35,182 nucleotides of DNA from Micromonospora arida. GTDB taxonomy: Bacteria > Actinomycetota > Actinomycetes > Mycobacteriales > Micromonosporaceae. The stretch's first letter is position 1. Each line of letters begins with the position of its first letter. The position numbers and the translations under genes were made by a program. Positions 6,643 through 15,569 of this stretch are shown here, one piece after another. The notes beneath the pieces were generated by a model. That model did not search any database and had not been told where the DNA came from. It was given only the letters and a program-made list of their open reading frames with translations. The stretch is from positions 1-35,182 of the forward strand of contig NZ_QGSY01000269.1 in assembly GCF_003857035.1 (NCBI RefSeq). Direction: 5' to 3'.

Positions 6643-9600
6643 ATGTTCAGACGTCCACAATGGCGGCGCGCGGCCAGATCACTGGTGAGCGCCGGCGCGG
6701 CGACGATCCTCGCCGCGACATGCTTGGCGACGATCAGCTCGGGCGCGCAGGCCGCGCCGGGCGGTGCGATGGGGGCGGGCGCCCAGACCGGGGACAAGAT
6801 CCGACCGGAGCTCGCCAAGCAGCTCCAGGCCAAGAGTGAAGGGGACTTCTGGATCCGGTTCAAGGACCGGGCGGACCTGAGCAAGGCCAGCGCCATCAAG
6901 GACTGGTCGAAGCGTGGCACGGCGGTGGCGGACGCGCTGCGCAAGACCGCCGCCGCGAGCCAGGGCAAGATCCGGGCCGACCTCGACAGCTCGGGCACCA
7001 AGTACCAGACCTTCTGGGCCACCAACGCCATCAAGGTGAACAGCGGTTCGCTGGCGATGGCCCAGAAGTTCGCCGGGCACTCGGAGGTCGAGGGCCTCTA
7101 CGCGCCGGTCGCGTACAAGGTGCCGGAGACGACCAAGGGCACCGACGAGAAGACCGTGAACGCCCTGGAGTGGGGCGTCGCCAACATCAACGCCGACGAC
7201 GTCTGGTCCCAGTACGGCGTCAAGGGCGAGGGCATCACCATCGCGAACATCGACACCGGGGTGCAGTTCGACCACCCGGCACTGGTGAACTCCTACCGCG
7301 GCAACAACGGCGACGGGACGTTCGACCACAACTACAACTGGTTCAACGCCGCCGGCACCTGCGCGACCGCCCCCTGTGACGACGACGGCCACGGTACGCA
7401 CACGATGGGCACCATGGCCGGCTCCGACGGCGCGAACCAGATCGGTGTCGCCCCCGGGGTCAAGTGGATCGCGGCGAACGGTTGCTGCCCCAGTGACGCC
7501 GCCCTGATCGAATCCGGTCAGTGGATGCTCGAACCGCTGGACCTCAACGGTCAGAACGCGGACGCGAGCAAGCGACCGAACATCATCAACAACTCGTGGG
7601 GCACCCGGGACCCGTCCAACGAGCCGTTCATGGAGGACGTGACGAACGCCTGGACCGCGTCCGGGATCTTCGGCACCTGGTCCAACGGCAACAGCGGGCC
7701 GGCCTGCCAGACCAGTGGCTCGCCGGGCAGCCTCGTCAGCAACTACTCGACCGGCGCGTACGACGTCAACAACAACGTGGCCGGCTTCTCCTCCCGTGGC
7801 GCCGGTCAGAACGGCGAGATCAAGCCCAACATCTCGGCGCCGGGCGTGAACGTCCGGTCGAGCATCCCGGGCAACGCCTACGGCAGCATCAGCGGCACCT
7901 CGATGGCCGCACCGCACCTCGCGGGCGCGATCGCGCTGCTGTACTCGGCGGCACCGTCGCTGGTCGGCGACGTCAACGCGACGCGCGCGCTGCTCAACGG
8001 CGCCGCGATCGACAAGGCCGACGACCAGTGTGGTGGCACCGCCGCCGACAACAACGTCTACGGCGAAGGCCGACTGGACGCCCTCGCGTTGCTCAACGCC
8101 GCCCCGACCGGTGACATCGGCATCCTGGCCGGCACGGTCACCGACGCGACCTCCGGCGCACCGATCGCCGGCGCAACCCTGACGCTCACCGGCGCGTCCG
8201 AGCGTGAGCTGACCACCGGTGCCGACGGCAAGTTCTCCACCCAGCTCCCCGCCGGCGACTACCAGGTCGCCGTCGCGGCGTTCGGGTACGCCAGCACCAC
8301 CAAGACGGCAACGGTCGCCAAGGGCGCCACCACGACGCTCAACGTCGCCCTCACGGCGGTGCCGAGTGTCAACGTCACCGGAGCGGTCACCGACGGCTCC
8401 GGCCACGGCTGGCCGTTGTACGCGAAGGTGACCGTGACGGGCGTGTCCGGCGTCTACGACTACACCACCCCGTCGAACGGTCGCTACAGCATCAAGCTGC
8501 CGTCCGGGCAGACGTACACCCTGAAGTACGAGTCGCAGTACCCGGGCTACCAGACCGTCACCAAGGAGGTCGTGGTCGGCTCGGGCAACGTCACCGCCAA
8601 CGTCGCCGTGCCGGTGGACACCACCGTCTGCACCACCGCGCCCGGATACACGACCGGCTCCGACGGTGAGTACGAGACCTTCGACGCCACGACCACGCCC
8701 GCCGGCTGGACCGTCGTCGACAACGCGGGCAGCGGTCAGGTCTGGAAGTTCACCGACGACGGCGACCGGGGCAACCTGACCGGCGGCACCGGCAACTTCG
8801 CGATGATCGACAGCGACGCCTACGGAGCCGGCACCAGCCAGGACACCTCCCTGGTCAGCCCGGTGGTCGACCTGACCAGCGTCACGGCCCCGGTCATCCG
8901 GTTCAACCAGGACTTCAACCAGCTCAACGACGACACCGCCGACGTGGACCTCAGCATCGACGGCGGTGCGACCTGGACCAACGTGCTCCGGCAGGAGACC
9001 GACGTCCGGGGACCGAAGCTGACCGAGATCCCGATCCCGCAGGCGGCCGGTAAGGCGCAGGTGCAGGTTCGGTTCCACTACTACGACGCCTCGTACGAGT
9101 GGTGGTGGGAGGTCGACAACGTCCTGATCGGCAGCCAGGTCACCTGCGTGCCGCTGGACGGCGGCCTGGTCGTCGGCAACGTCCGCGACAAGAACGACGA
9201 CAGCTACGTCAACGGCGCGACCGTCACCTCCAAGGACCGGCCCGCCGAGAAGGCCGTCACCGTGGCGACCCCGGACGACCCGGGGCTGGCCGACGGCTTC
9301 TACTGGATCTACTCGTCGCTGACCGGCGAGCACCCGTTCACGGCGACCGCAGGCAACTACGTCAGCCAGACCAAGCAGGTCGACGTCGAGGCCGACTGGG
9401 CGACCACCGCGAACTTCCAGCTCGCGGCCGGCCGGCTGTCGGTGACCCCGACGCAGCTGAGCGCGACGCTCCAGATGCCCAACGGCAAGACCAGCAAGTC
9501 GTTCACGGTGACCAACACCGGTGGCGCGCCGGTCGAGGTCAAGTTCGGCGAGCGGGACAACGGGTTCGAACTCCTGCGGGCGGACGGCTCCACGGTCACC

Positions 9601-11058
9601 CGGCAGCAGGTGCTCGGGTCCAGCGGCGCGCCGGAGCAGCGGCTCACCGTACCGACGTCGTTCGCCGCCAAGGCGTCCGGCAAGGAGGCCAAGGCGGCTG
9701 CCGCGGCGGCGGGCCCGCAGGCGGCGCCGTGGACCGACATCGCCAACTACCCGGCCACGATCATGGACAACCGGGTGGTGAACCTGGACGGCAAGGTGTA
9801 TTCGCTCGGTGGCGGCGACGGTGAGGCCTCCACCACCAAGAACTACGCCTACGACCCGGCCGCGCAGACCTGGACGGCGATCGCCGACCTTCCCGGCGCG
9901 CGCAACGCCCTGACCGCTGGCGTGGTTAACGGCAAGATCATCGTCACCGGTGGCTGGGCCGACGCCGGCCCGGACTCCGCCACCTGGTCGTACGACCCGG
10001 GGGCCAACACCTGGACGGAACTGGCCGACAACCCGGCACCGCGGGCCGCAGCCGGTCAGGCCGTCGTCGACGGCAAGCTGTACGCGGTCGGTGGCTGCAC
10101 CACGGCAGCCTGTTTGCCGATGTCGAACAGCGTCGTCCGGTACGACCCCACCGGTGACAAGTGGGAGACGATGGCCAACTACCCGAAGTCGGTGGCCTTC
10201 GCCTCCTGCGGCGGGATCGACGGCGTCCTCTACTGCACCGGCGGCAACGACGGTTCCGCCGCGCAGAAGTCCAGCTACGCCTTCGACCCGGGGGCCAACA
10301 CCTGGACCGCCATCGCCGACGCGCCGGTCGACAACTGGGCCAGCTCGTACGCCGTCGCCAGCGGCAAGCTCCTCGTCGTCGGTGGCTCGCAGGGTGGGGC
10401 CATCAGCAACGCCGGCTTCGCCTTCGACCCGGCCGCCGGTTCGTGGTCCAACCTGCCCAACGCCAACACCGCGCGGTACCGCGGCGGCGCGGCGTGCGGC
10501 TTCTACAAGATCGGCGGCTCGTCCGGCAGCTTCAACGCGGCTCCGGACAGCGAGGTGCTCCCGGGCTTCGAGGGATGCTCCGAGTCGGCGGCCGACGTCA
10601 GCTGGATGACCATCGACAAGTCGGCGGTCACCCTCGCACCGGGTGCGAAGGTCACTGTCACCGTCGGCCTGACGGCGAACGTGGACCAGCCGGGCACCTA
10701 CTCCGGCGCGGTCGCGATCTCCGAGAACACCCCGTACTCGGTGGCACCGGTCGCGGTGACCATGACCGCGAACCCCCCGAAGACCTGGGGCAAGCTCATG
10801 GGTACGGTCACCGGCACCAGCTGCCAGGGTGCGACCTCGCCGCTCACCGGCGCGGTCGTGCAGGTCGACTCGTGGGCGGCGTCGTACACCTTCGCCACCG
10901 ACGCCCAGGGCAAGTACGCCTACTGGGTGGACCGCCGCAACAACCCGCTCACGATGATCGTGGCCAAGGACGGCTGGAAGCCGCAGACCCGTCAGACCCG
11001 GATCGACACCGCCACTCCGACGGTGGAGAACTTCGGGTTGGCACCCATCAAGTGCTGA
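6643..11058 (+). CDS. Secreted subtilase (bacillopeptidase F-like) with kelch propeller
   Basis: A 1471-residue exported S8 serine protease. Domains in order: signal peptide (1 to about 37, AQA cleavage), propeptide (about 40-165), and a subtilase domain with Asp204 (IDTGV), His250 (GHGTH), oxyanion Asn350 (SNGNSG) and Ser420 (GTSMA). These are followed by carboxypeptidase-regulatory-like beta-sandwiches (about 494-655), a MAM/jelly-roll-like domain (663-836), another sandwich (840-926), an Ig-like segment, about five to six kelch repeats (1025-1315), an Ig-like segment and a final sandwich ending in Cys. The ATG at 6643 is supported by GAGGGAGG (6627-6634) eight bases upstream and by the signal peptide. 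It probably degrades extracellular protein. A strong hairpin follows the gene, and paralogous winged-helix regulators flank it. Confidence 0.95.
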   Translation: MFRRPQWRRAARSLVSAGAATILAATCLATISSGAQAAPGGAMGAGAQTGDKIRPELAKQLQAKSEGDFWIRFKDRADLSKASAIKDWSKRGTAVADALRKTAAASQGKIRADLDSSGTKYQTFWATNAIKVNSGSLAMAQKFAGHSEVEGLYAPVAYKVPETTKGTDEKTVNALEWGVANINADDVWSQYGVKGEGITIANIDTGVQFDHPALVNSYRGNNGDGTFDHNYNWFNAAGTCATAPCDDDGHGTHTMGTMAGSDGANQIGVAPGVKWIAANGCCPSDAALIESGQWMLEPLDLNGQNADASKRPNIINNSWGTRDPSNEPFMEDVTNAWTASGIFGTWSNGNSGPACQTSGSPGSLVSNYSTGAYDVNNNVAGFSSRGAGQNGEIKPNISAPGVNVRSSIPGNAYGSISGTSMAAPHLAGAIALLYSAAPSLVGDVNATRALLNGAAIDKADDQCGGTAADNNVYGEGRLDALALLNAAPTGDIGILAGTVTDATSGAPIAGATLTLTGASERELTTGADGKFSTQLPAGDYQVAVAAFGYASTTKTATVAKGATTTLNVALTAVPSVNVTGAVTDGSGHGWPLYAKVTVTGVSGVYDYTTPSNGRYSIKLPSGQTYTLKYESQYPGYQTVTKEVVVGSGNVTANVAVPVDTTVCTTAPGYTTGSDGEYETFDATTTPAGWTVVDNAGSGQVWKFTDDGDRGNLTGGTGNFAMIDSDAYGAGTSQDTSLVSPVVDLTSVTAPVIRFNQDFNQLNDDTADVDLSIDGGATWTNVLRQETDVRGPKLTEIPIPQAAGKAQVQVRFHYYDASYEWWWEVDNVLIGSQVTCVPLDGGLVVGNVRDKNDDSYVNGATVTSKDRPAEKAVTVATPDDPGLADGFYWIYSSLTGEHPFTATAGNYVSQTKQVDVEADWATTANFQLAAGRLSVTPTQLSATLQMPNGKTSKSFTVTNTGGAPVEVKFGERDNGFELLRADGSTVTRQQVLGSSGAPEQRLTVPTSFAAKASGKEAKAAAAAAGPQAAPWTDIANYPATIMDNRVVNLDGKVYSLGGGDGEASTTKNYAYDPAAQTWTAIADLPGARNALTAGVVNGKIIVTGGWADAGPDSATWSYDPGANTWTELADNPAPRAAAGQAVVDGKLYAVGGCTTAACLPMSNSVVRYDPTGDKWETMANYPKSVAFASCGGIDGVLYCTGGNDGSAAQKSSYAFDPGANTWTAIADAPVDNWASSYAVASGKLLVVGGSQGGAISNAGFAFDPAAGSWSNLPNANTARYRGGAACGFYKIGGSSGSFNAAPDSEVLPGFEGCSESAADVSWMTIDKSAVTLAPGAKVTVTVGLTANVDQPGTYSGAVAISENTPYSVAPVAVTMTANPPKTWGKLMGTVTGTSCQGATSPLTGAVVQVDSWAASYTFATDAQGKYAYWVDRRNNPLTMIVAKDGWKPQTRQTRIDTATPTVENFGLAPIKC

Positions 11059-11081
11059 TGCCCGAGCACTAGCCGAAGAGA

Positions 11082-11116
11082 TCCGGCCCGCCTGGTCCCC
11101 GACCAGGCGGGCCGGA
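11082..11116. terminator. Hairpin terminator between convergent genes
   Basis: Perfect 15-bp arms (11082-11096 and 11102-11116) with loop CCCCG lie 24 bp after the protease stop. The winged-helix gene ends at 11132 on the other strand, so the hairpin may serve both. There is no T-run, as is common in high-GC actinobacteria. Confidence 0.85.
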
Positions 11117-11131
11117 CCGCGCCCGGGGTGA

Positions 11132-11638
11132 TCAGACGGGAGCGAGCCGGAAGCCGACGCCGCGTACCGAGTGGATCGTTGCCGTGGCGTTGAGACTGGC
11201 GAGCTTGCCGCGCACCCGGCGCACCACCGAGTGCATGTCGGAGCCCCGGCCGAGGTGCCGGTTGCCCCAGACCTCCAGGTGCAGGCGCTCGTAGGTCCAG
11301 ACCTGCCCGGGCGCGTGCACCAGGCAGAGCAGCACGTCGTGCTCCAACCGGGTCAGGTCGATCTCCTGGTCGCGCCAGCGCAGCACCCGGCGGTCGGAGT
11401 CGACGGCCAGATCCGGTGGCGGTGGCTGTGGGCTCGGCGCCACCTCGGCGAGCGCCACCCTGGTCGGTGGAGCCGGGGCGGCGGGCGCCTCGACCACCCC
11501 GAGGAACTCTCGTGCCTGGTCGACGGTCGAGACGATCAGGAAGGCGTCACTGCCGCCGAGCAGCCGGGCCAGATGTCGCCGCTCGGCCGGCGAGGATGCG
11601 ATGCCGATGACCAGGCTGGCCACTGGAATTCCCTGCAT
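11132..11638 (-). CDS. Orphan OmpR/PhoB-type winged-helix regulator, paralogue 2
   Basis: A 168-residue protein from ATG 11638; GTG 11623, preceded by AGGGA, is an equally reasonable start giving 163 residues. The layout matches the gene at 5878: a short receiver-like N-terminus (SLVIGIASSPAERRHLARLL, then FLIVSTVDQAREFL), a Pro/Ala-rich linker (VEAPAAPAPP, SPQPPPPDL) and an OmpR-type winged helix (EIDLTRLEHDVLLCLV, VWTYERLHLEVWG, MHSVVRRVRGKL, ending SVRGVGFRLAPV). The phosphoacceptor Asp and most of the receiver fold are absent. The segment EIDLTRLEHD is identical in both paralogues, so they probably arose by duplication. It probably regulates transcription without a partner kinase; targets are unknown. 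Confidence 0.85.
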   Translation of the reverse strand: MQGIPVASLVIGIASSPAERRHLARLLGGSDAFLIVSTVDQAREFLGVVEAPAAPAPPTRVALAEVAPSPQPPPPDLAVDSDRRVLRWRDQEIDLTRLEHDVLLCLVHAPGQVWTYERLHLEVWGNRHLGRGSDMHSVVRRVRGKLASLNATATIHSVRGVGFRLAPV

Positions 11639-11749
11639 TTGCCAACACCTTCCGGTTCCCCAACTCACTCCGGATGGATTTTTCGCACCACCGACCGAAA
11701 CATCGATCGGCGTCCTGACCCTAGTGGTGGCTGATCTCGGCTGGGTAAA

Positions 11750-11763
11750 ACATGGGCGCATGT
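11750..11763. promoter_or_regulatory. Small inverted repeat upstream of PAP2 gene
   Basis: ACATG-GGCG-CATGT is a 5-bp-arm inverted repeat in the 260-bp divergent gap between the winged-helix gene (start 11638) and the PAP2 gene (start 11899). It could be a regulator site for either gene. Arms this short can arise by chance, so support is weak. Confidence 0.25.
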
Positions 11764-11898
11764 AAGCATGTGGATCCCGCCGCGCCGTCCAGGTCCACCC
11801 GGCCCACCGCCGACGATCCGCTCTTCCGGAAGCGGCGGCGGTGGTTGTGACAGAACCAAGACAATTCGAGGACGGGGTACGGACCTGCCGGGGCGAGC

Positions 11899-12885
11899 AT
11901 GGTCGCCATGTCCATCGGATCGTTGTACTCCGTCGGGCGGCCGACGCCCGGTCCGGCGCGACCGCTGCCCCACGCCCGCGCGGCGGTGCCACTGGGTCTT
12001 CGACTGCTCGCGGCGGCGCTGTCCGGTCTGGTTGCCCTGACCCTCACCGCCGCCGTGTTCGTGCGGACGTACCCCGGGCAGTGGCTGGACGGGGTGCTCG
12101 TACCGCGCGCCGAGCGGGGCGGAGGGTACGAGCAGCAGACCGTGCTGGTGGGCCCGGCCAAGACCGTGCTGGCCACCTTCGGTAGCCCGAGCCTCATCGC
12201 GGCCCTGCTCGGTGTGGTGCTGCTGGTGGGTGTGCTCCGCCGACGGCTGGTGGCGGGGGTCGTCGGTGTGGGCATGGTCGTCTGCGCGGTGCTGCTGGCC
12301 GGCGCGGTGAAATCGGAGCTGCCCCGCCCGGATCTACAGATCCTGAGCTCCACCACCCACAACAGCTTCCCCAGCGGCCATGTCGCCGCGGCGACCGCCC
12401 TGCTGCTGGCGTTCATGCTGGTCCTGCCCGGCTGGGCCCGGCGCTGGCTGGCGGTGCCGGGCGCGGTGGGTGTCTCGGTGATCGCCTCCGCCACGATGAT
12501 CGCGGGCTGGCACCGGTTCAGCGACGTGCTCGGCGGCGTTCTGCTGGGGGTGACCCTGTTCTGCCTGGCCGCGGCTGGGTTGGCGGCCTGGTCCGACGAC
12601 CGCGACCCGGCCGGCGGTTCGGGCGGCGGCAGCCTCTGGCGCAGGCTGGCCGAGGCGGGGGTCGGGCTGGTCGTGCTGGTCTGGGCGCTGCTGGTGGTCG
12701 TGCCCGGTCTGGCCGCGTCGGTGCAGCGCGGCTTGTTGATTGCCATCGTGGCCGCTTCCGCGTCGACGATGTTCCTGGTGGGCGCGGTGGTGTTCCTGGT
12801 GCGTGCGACGGATTTCGCGGTGCCGCTCTCCCCACGCAGCCCCGCGCAGCCACCGCCGACGACCGAGACCCGAAAGATCTCATGA
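11899..12885 (+). CDS. PAP2-superfamily membrane phosphatase
   Basis: A 328-residue integral membrane protein with about seven hydrophobic segments. PAP2 motifs are K-x4-R-P (Lys138 to Pro144, KSELPRP), PSGH (158-161) and H-x3-D (His205, Asp209 in GWHRFSDV). The Ser-Arg that usually begins the third motif reads Ala-Thr here, so that phosphate-binding Arg is missing, although the catalytic His pair is present. Members dephosphorylate lipid phosphates such as undecaprenyl pyrophosphate. The last 60 residues add two hydrophobic helices and a Pro/Ser-rich tail. Two ATGs (11899 and 11908) are possible. The gene is 16 bp upstream of a two-component system, so it probably belongs to an envelope operon. 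Confidence 0.9.
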   Translation: MVAMSIGSLYSVGRPTPGPARPLPHARAAVPLGLRLLAAALSGLVALTLTAAVFVRTYPGQWLDGVLVPRAERGGGYEQQTVLVGPAKTVLATFGSPSLIAALLGVVLLVGVLRRRLVAGVVGVGMVVCAVLLAGAVKSELPRPDLQILSSTTHNSFPSGHVAAATALLLAFMLVLPGWARRWLAVPGAVGVSVIASATMIAGWHRFSDVLGGVLLGVTLFCLAAAGLAAWSDDRDPAGGSGGGSLWRRLAEAGVGLVVLVWALLVVVPGLAASVQRGLLIAIVAASASTMFLVGAVVFLVRATDFAVPLSPRSPAQPPPTTETRKIS

Positions 12886-12901
12886 TGGGATACTTGACGA
12901 C

Positions 12902-13594
12902 ATGTCCCAGGTGCTGTTGATCGAGGACCACCAGACGGTGCGCGACGGACTGCAGTTGGCGCTCACCCGACAGGGCCACACCGTGCATGCCGTGGGCACC
13001 GGTGAGCAGGGGTTGGAGCGGCTGCGCACGACCCCGTCCGACGTCGTGGTCCTCGATCTCATGCTGCCCGGGATGGACGGGTTCGAGGTCTGCCGCCGGA
13101 TCCGGCAGCTCGGCGACCTGCCGATCATCATGCTCACCGCCCGCAACGACGACATGGACGTGGTCGCGGGCCTGGAGGCCGGCGCCGACGACTACGTGGT
13201 CAAGCCCGTGCAGGCCCGGGTGCTGGAGGCGCGCATCCGCGCGGTGCTGCGACGGACCGGTGGCGACTCGCGGCGCGGCGGCGACCGGGCCGGCCTGGAG
13301 CAGCACGGCGCGTTGACCATCGACCGGGCCGCGCTGGTGGTCAGCAAGGACGGAACGCCGGTCAGCCTCGCCCCGACGGAACTGCGGCTGCTGCTCGAAC
13401 TCTCGCACACGCCGGGCCAGGTGCTCAGCCGTCAGCAGCTGCTGGAGGCCGTGTGGGAGCACGGCTATCTCGGCGACTCGCGACTCGTGGACGCGTGCGT
13501 CCAGCGGGTACGCGCCAAGATCGAGGCCGACTCGTCGGCACCGGTCTACATCCAGACCGTGCGTGGTTTCGGATACCGGTTCGGGCCGCTGTGA
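12902..13594 (+). CDS. OmpR-family response regulator
   Basis: A 230-residue two-component response regulator. The receiver domain (about 1-118) has the acidic pair Glu8/Asp9, phosphoacceptor Asp52 (VVLDLMLPGMDG), Thr79 and Lys101 (KP). A winged-helix DNA-binding domain follows (about 135-228, LSRQQLLEAVWEHGY, then VQRVRAKIE, ending TVRGFGYRFGPL). The stop overlaps the histidine kinase start (GTGA), a standard operon arrangement. The sequence and the kinase/lipoprotein neighbours recall the actinobacterial CseB/CseC envelope-stress system, but orthology is not established. A VanR-type role is also possible given the nearby convergent ligase operon. Confidence 0.95.
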   Translation: MSQVLLIEDHQTVRDGLQLALTRQGHTVHAVGTGEQGLERLRTTPSDVVVLDLMLPGMDGFEVCRRIRQLGDLPIIMLTARNDDMDVVAGLEAGADDYVVKPVQARVLEARIRAVLRRTGGDSRRGGDRAGLEQHGALTIDRAALVVSKDGTPVSLAPTELRLLLELSHTPGQVLSRQQLLEAVWEHGYLGDSRLVDACVQRVRAKIEADSSAPVYIQTVRGFGYRFGPL

Positions 13595-15051
13595 CGCCGT
13601 GGCGCCGGGTCGGCGCGTGGGTCTCGGGTCTACGGGTCCGGCTCGTCCTGGCGTTCGCGATGCTGGGCGTGACCACGACGGTGGCGGTGGCCGGTGGCAG
13701 CTACTTCCAGGCTCGGAACGTAATCCTGCAGCAGGCGCAGGACGCCGCGGTGATGTCACTGACCGACCAGCTCACCAAGCTCTACCCGATCGCCCAGCTT
13801 CCGCCGACCCAGGACGACCTCCAACTGTTGGCCCAGCGCCTCAGCGACCGGGAGAGCTTCGCGGTGGTCGTCTACCGGGACATGCGGGCACAGGGCGCCT
13901 CCGAATTCACCGACCCGCTCACCCCGGAGCTGCGGCAGAAGGTCCGTGACGGTCGCATCGCCTGGCAGCGGGTCTCACTCGCCGGACAGCCCGCGCTGCT
14001 CATCGGTACCCAGTTGGCGCTGGACCGCCCGGACGGCACGTCCCGCCCGTCCGGGGTGGAGGTCTACTCGGTGCGCAATCTCGTGCCCGAGCAGCAGAGC
14101 ATCGACCAGCTCGCCACCAGGGCGTGGCTGACCGGCGGGCTGTCCCTGGTCCTCGCCGTCCTGCTGGCCCTGCTGTCCGCCCGCGGCGTCCTGCGACCCG
14201 TCCGCGACCTCGGCCGGGCGGCGCGCCGCCTCGGTGAGGGCGACCTGAGCACCCGGTTGACGGTCCGGGGCGCCGACGAGCTGGCGGATGTGGCACGGAC
14301 CTTCAACCACACCGCGGGCACGTTGGAGCGGCAGGTCGGCGAGCTGCGGCGGTTGGAATCCGACGCCCGCCGCTTCGTGGCCGACGTCTCGCACGAACTC
14401 CGGACACCGCTGGCCGCGATGACTGCGGTCACCGACGTGCTCGACGAGGAGGCGGAACACCTGCCCGGGGACGCGGGCCGGGCCGCCCGGCTGGTCAGCC
14501 AGGAGACGCAGAACCTCACCCAGCTGGTCAACGACCTCATCGAGATCAGCAGGTTCGACTCCGGCACGGCACGGCTCGCCCTGGACGACGTTGACGTGGC
14601 CGCGGCGGTGACCGCGACCCTGCGGATCCGCGGCTGGCTGGACCGGGTACGAACGGAGTTGCCACCCGGCGTCGTGGCCCGACTCGACCCCCGCCGACTG
14701 GACGTCATCGTCGCCAACCTGGTCGGCAACGCCTTCCGGCACGGTGCCGAGCCGGTGTCGGTGCGCCTCAGCGCAGACCCGGACTGGGTCACCATCGAGG
14801 TGGCCGACCGGGGGCCCGGACTGGCCCCGGAGGTGTTGCCGCACGTCTTCGACCGCCTCTACAAGGCCGACACCGCGCGAACCCGCTCCGAGGGCAGCGG
14901 CCTCGGTCTCGCCATCTCCTGGGAGAACGCGCGCCTGCACCGCCACGGCGAGCGACGGGGGAGTCTCGTCGCGGGCAACGGCACCCACGGCGGCGCCGTT
15001 TTCACCCTCCGCCTGCCCCGCGAAACCGCGGACACCGGAGGTGCCCGGTGA
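13591..15051 (+). CDS. Membrane sensor histidine kinase
   Basis: A 486-residue sensor kinase. TM1 is at about 17-36, an extracytoplasmic sensor of about 140 residues follows, and TM2 is at about 178-200. HAMP (about 200-252) leads to the dimerisation/phosphoacceptor helix with His268 (VSHELRTPLAAM). The ATPase domain has N-box Asn376/Asn380 (NLVGNAFRHG), G1 DRGPGL and G2 GSGLGL. The GTG at 13591 overlaps the response-regulator stop, and the stop overlaps the next GTG, so the three genes are translationally coupled. The partner is the response regulator just upstream. The signal is unknown; the adjoining PAP2 phosphatase and lipoprotein suggest envelope status. Confidence 0.95.
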   Translation: MTPWRRVGAWVSGLRVRLVLAFAMLGVTTTVAVAGGSYFQARNVILQQAQDAAVMSLTDQLTKLYPIAQLPPTQDDLQLLAQRLSDRESFAVVVYRDMRAQGASEFTDPLTPELRQKVRDGRIAWQRVSLAGQPALLIGTQLALDRPDGTSRPSGVEVYSVRNLVPEQQSIDQLATRAWLTGGLSLVLAVLLALLSARGVLRPVRDLGRAARRLGEGDLSTRLTVRGADELADVARTFNHTAGTLERQVGELRRLESDARRFVADVSHELRTPLAAMTAVTDVLDEEAEHLPGDAGRAARLVSQETQNLTQLVNDLIEISRFDSGTARLALDDVDVAAAVTATLRIRGWLDRVRTELPPGVVARLDPRRLDVIVANLVGNAFRHGAEPVSVRLSADPDWVTIEVADRGPGLAPEVLPHVFDRLYKADTARTRSEGSGLGLAISWENARLHRHGERRGSLVAGNGTHGGAVFTLRLPRETADTGGAR

Positions 15052-15551
15052 CCGGCCGACGGACGGGCCGCGCGCTGTTCGCCAGCGGGCTACTTCTGAC
15101 GCTGCTCGCGGCGGGCTGTGGGGTACGACCCAGCGCGGTCATCACCGGTCGCCCGCCGATCAGCGGCCCCGCCCAGGGCACCTGGGTCTATCTTCTCGCG
15201 CAGGGCGAACTGGTGCTGGTCCTCCGCCCGGTCAACGCGGACCCGTCGCCCGCCGCCGCGCTCTCGCTGCTCGCGGCCGGTCCGCAGGAGAACGAACGCG
15301 CCCAGGGTTTCACCAGCGAGGTTCCGGCCGGCCTCGACCCGGTCACGGTGACGGCGGGAGCCGATCGGTCCGGTGACCTCACGGTGCGGACGAACATCGC
15401 CGCGCAGGCGTTGTCAGCGCACGCGGCCGACCAGATCATCTGCACGACGGTCGCCGCCGCGGCGCAGGTCAGCGCGGCGAACACCGCCACCACCGTCACC
15501 ATCGTCGGGTCGGACGGCGCCCGAGGGCCTCGGGCGTGCCCGATCAGGTGA
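15048..15551 (+). CDS. GerMN-type lipoprotein
   Basis: A 167-residue lipoprotein. The signal peptide ends in the lipobox LLAAGC with Cys24 as the lipidation site. The mature part (about 45-145) resembles the GerMN domain of LpqB-like proteins (ALSLLAAGPQENERAQGFTSEVPAG, read in two parts as a repeat-free beta-alpha unit, then VTVTAGADRSGDLTV). The GTG at 15048 overlaps the kinase stop (GTGA), so it is made together with the kinase. In the Streptomyces Cse system a lipoprotein modulates the kinase; a similar accessory role is plausible here but is inferred. It should sit on the outer face of the cytoplasmic membrane. Confidence 0.88.
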   Translation: MTGRRTGRALFASGLLLTLLAAGCGVRPSAVITGRPPISGPAQGTWVYLLAQGELVLVLRPVNADPSPAAALSLLAAGPQENERAQGFTSEVPAGLDPVTVTAGADRSGDLTVRTNIAAQALSAHAADQIICTTVAAAAQVSAANTATTVTIVGSDGARGPRACPIR

Positions 15552-15559
15552 CCGGGCAC
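15536..15559. terminator. Candidate bidirectional hairpin between convergent operons
   Basis: GTGCCCG and CGGGCAC (7-bp arms, 10-nt loop) span the end of the lipoprotein gene and the 18-bp gap before the ligase stop at 15570. A second palindrome (CGCCCGAGG/CCTCGGGCG) lies just upstream in the coding end. Together they could end transcription from both sides, but neither has a T-run. Confidence 0.4.
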
Positions 15560-15569
15560 CGACCGCGAG

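Noticed and set aside
6679..9333. A very long open frame on the minus strand opposite the protease gene
   Set aside because: It is Val/Gly/Arg/Asp-rich without any domain, and mirrors third-position GC bias of the plus-strand gene, whose triad and signal peptide are clear.
9721..10590. A DNA repeat array in the protease gene
   Set aside because: The periodicity is at protein level (kelch repeats); the nucleotide units are diverged and do not form a direct-repeat array or CRISPR.
12902..15051. Calling the two-component system VanR/VanS
   Set aside because: It lies near the Van-like ligase operon, but the adjoining GerMN lipoprotein and operon order fit a Cse-like envelope system equally well; nothing in the sequence decides it.
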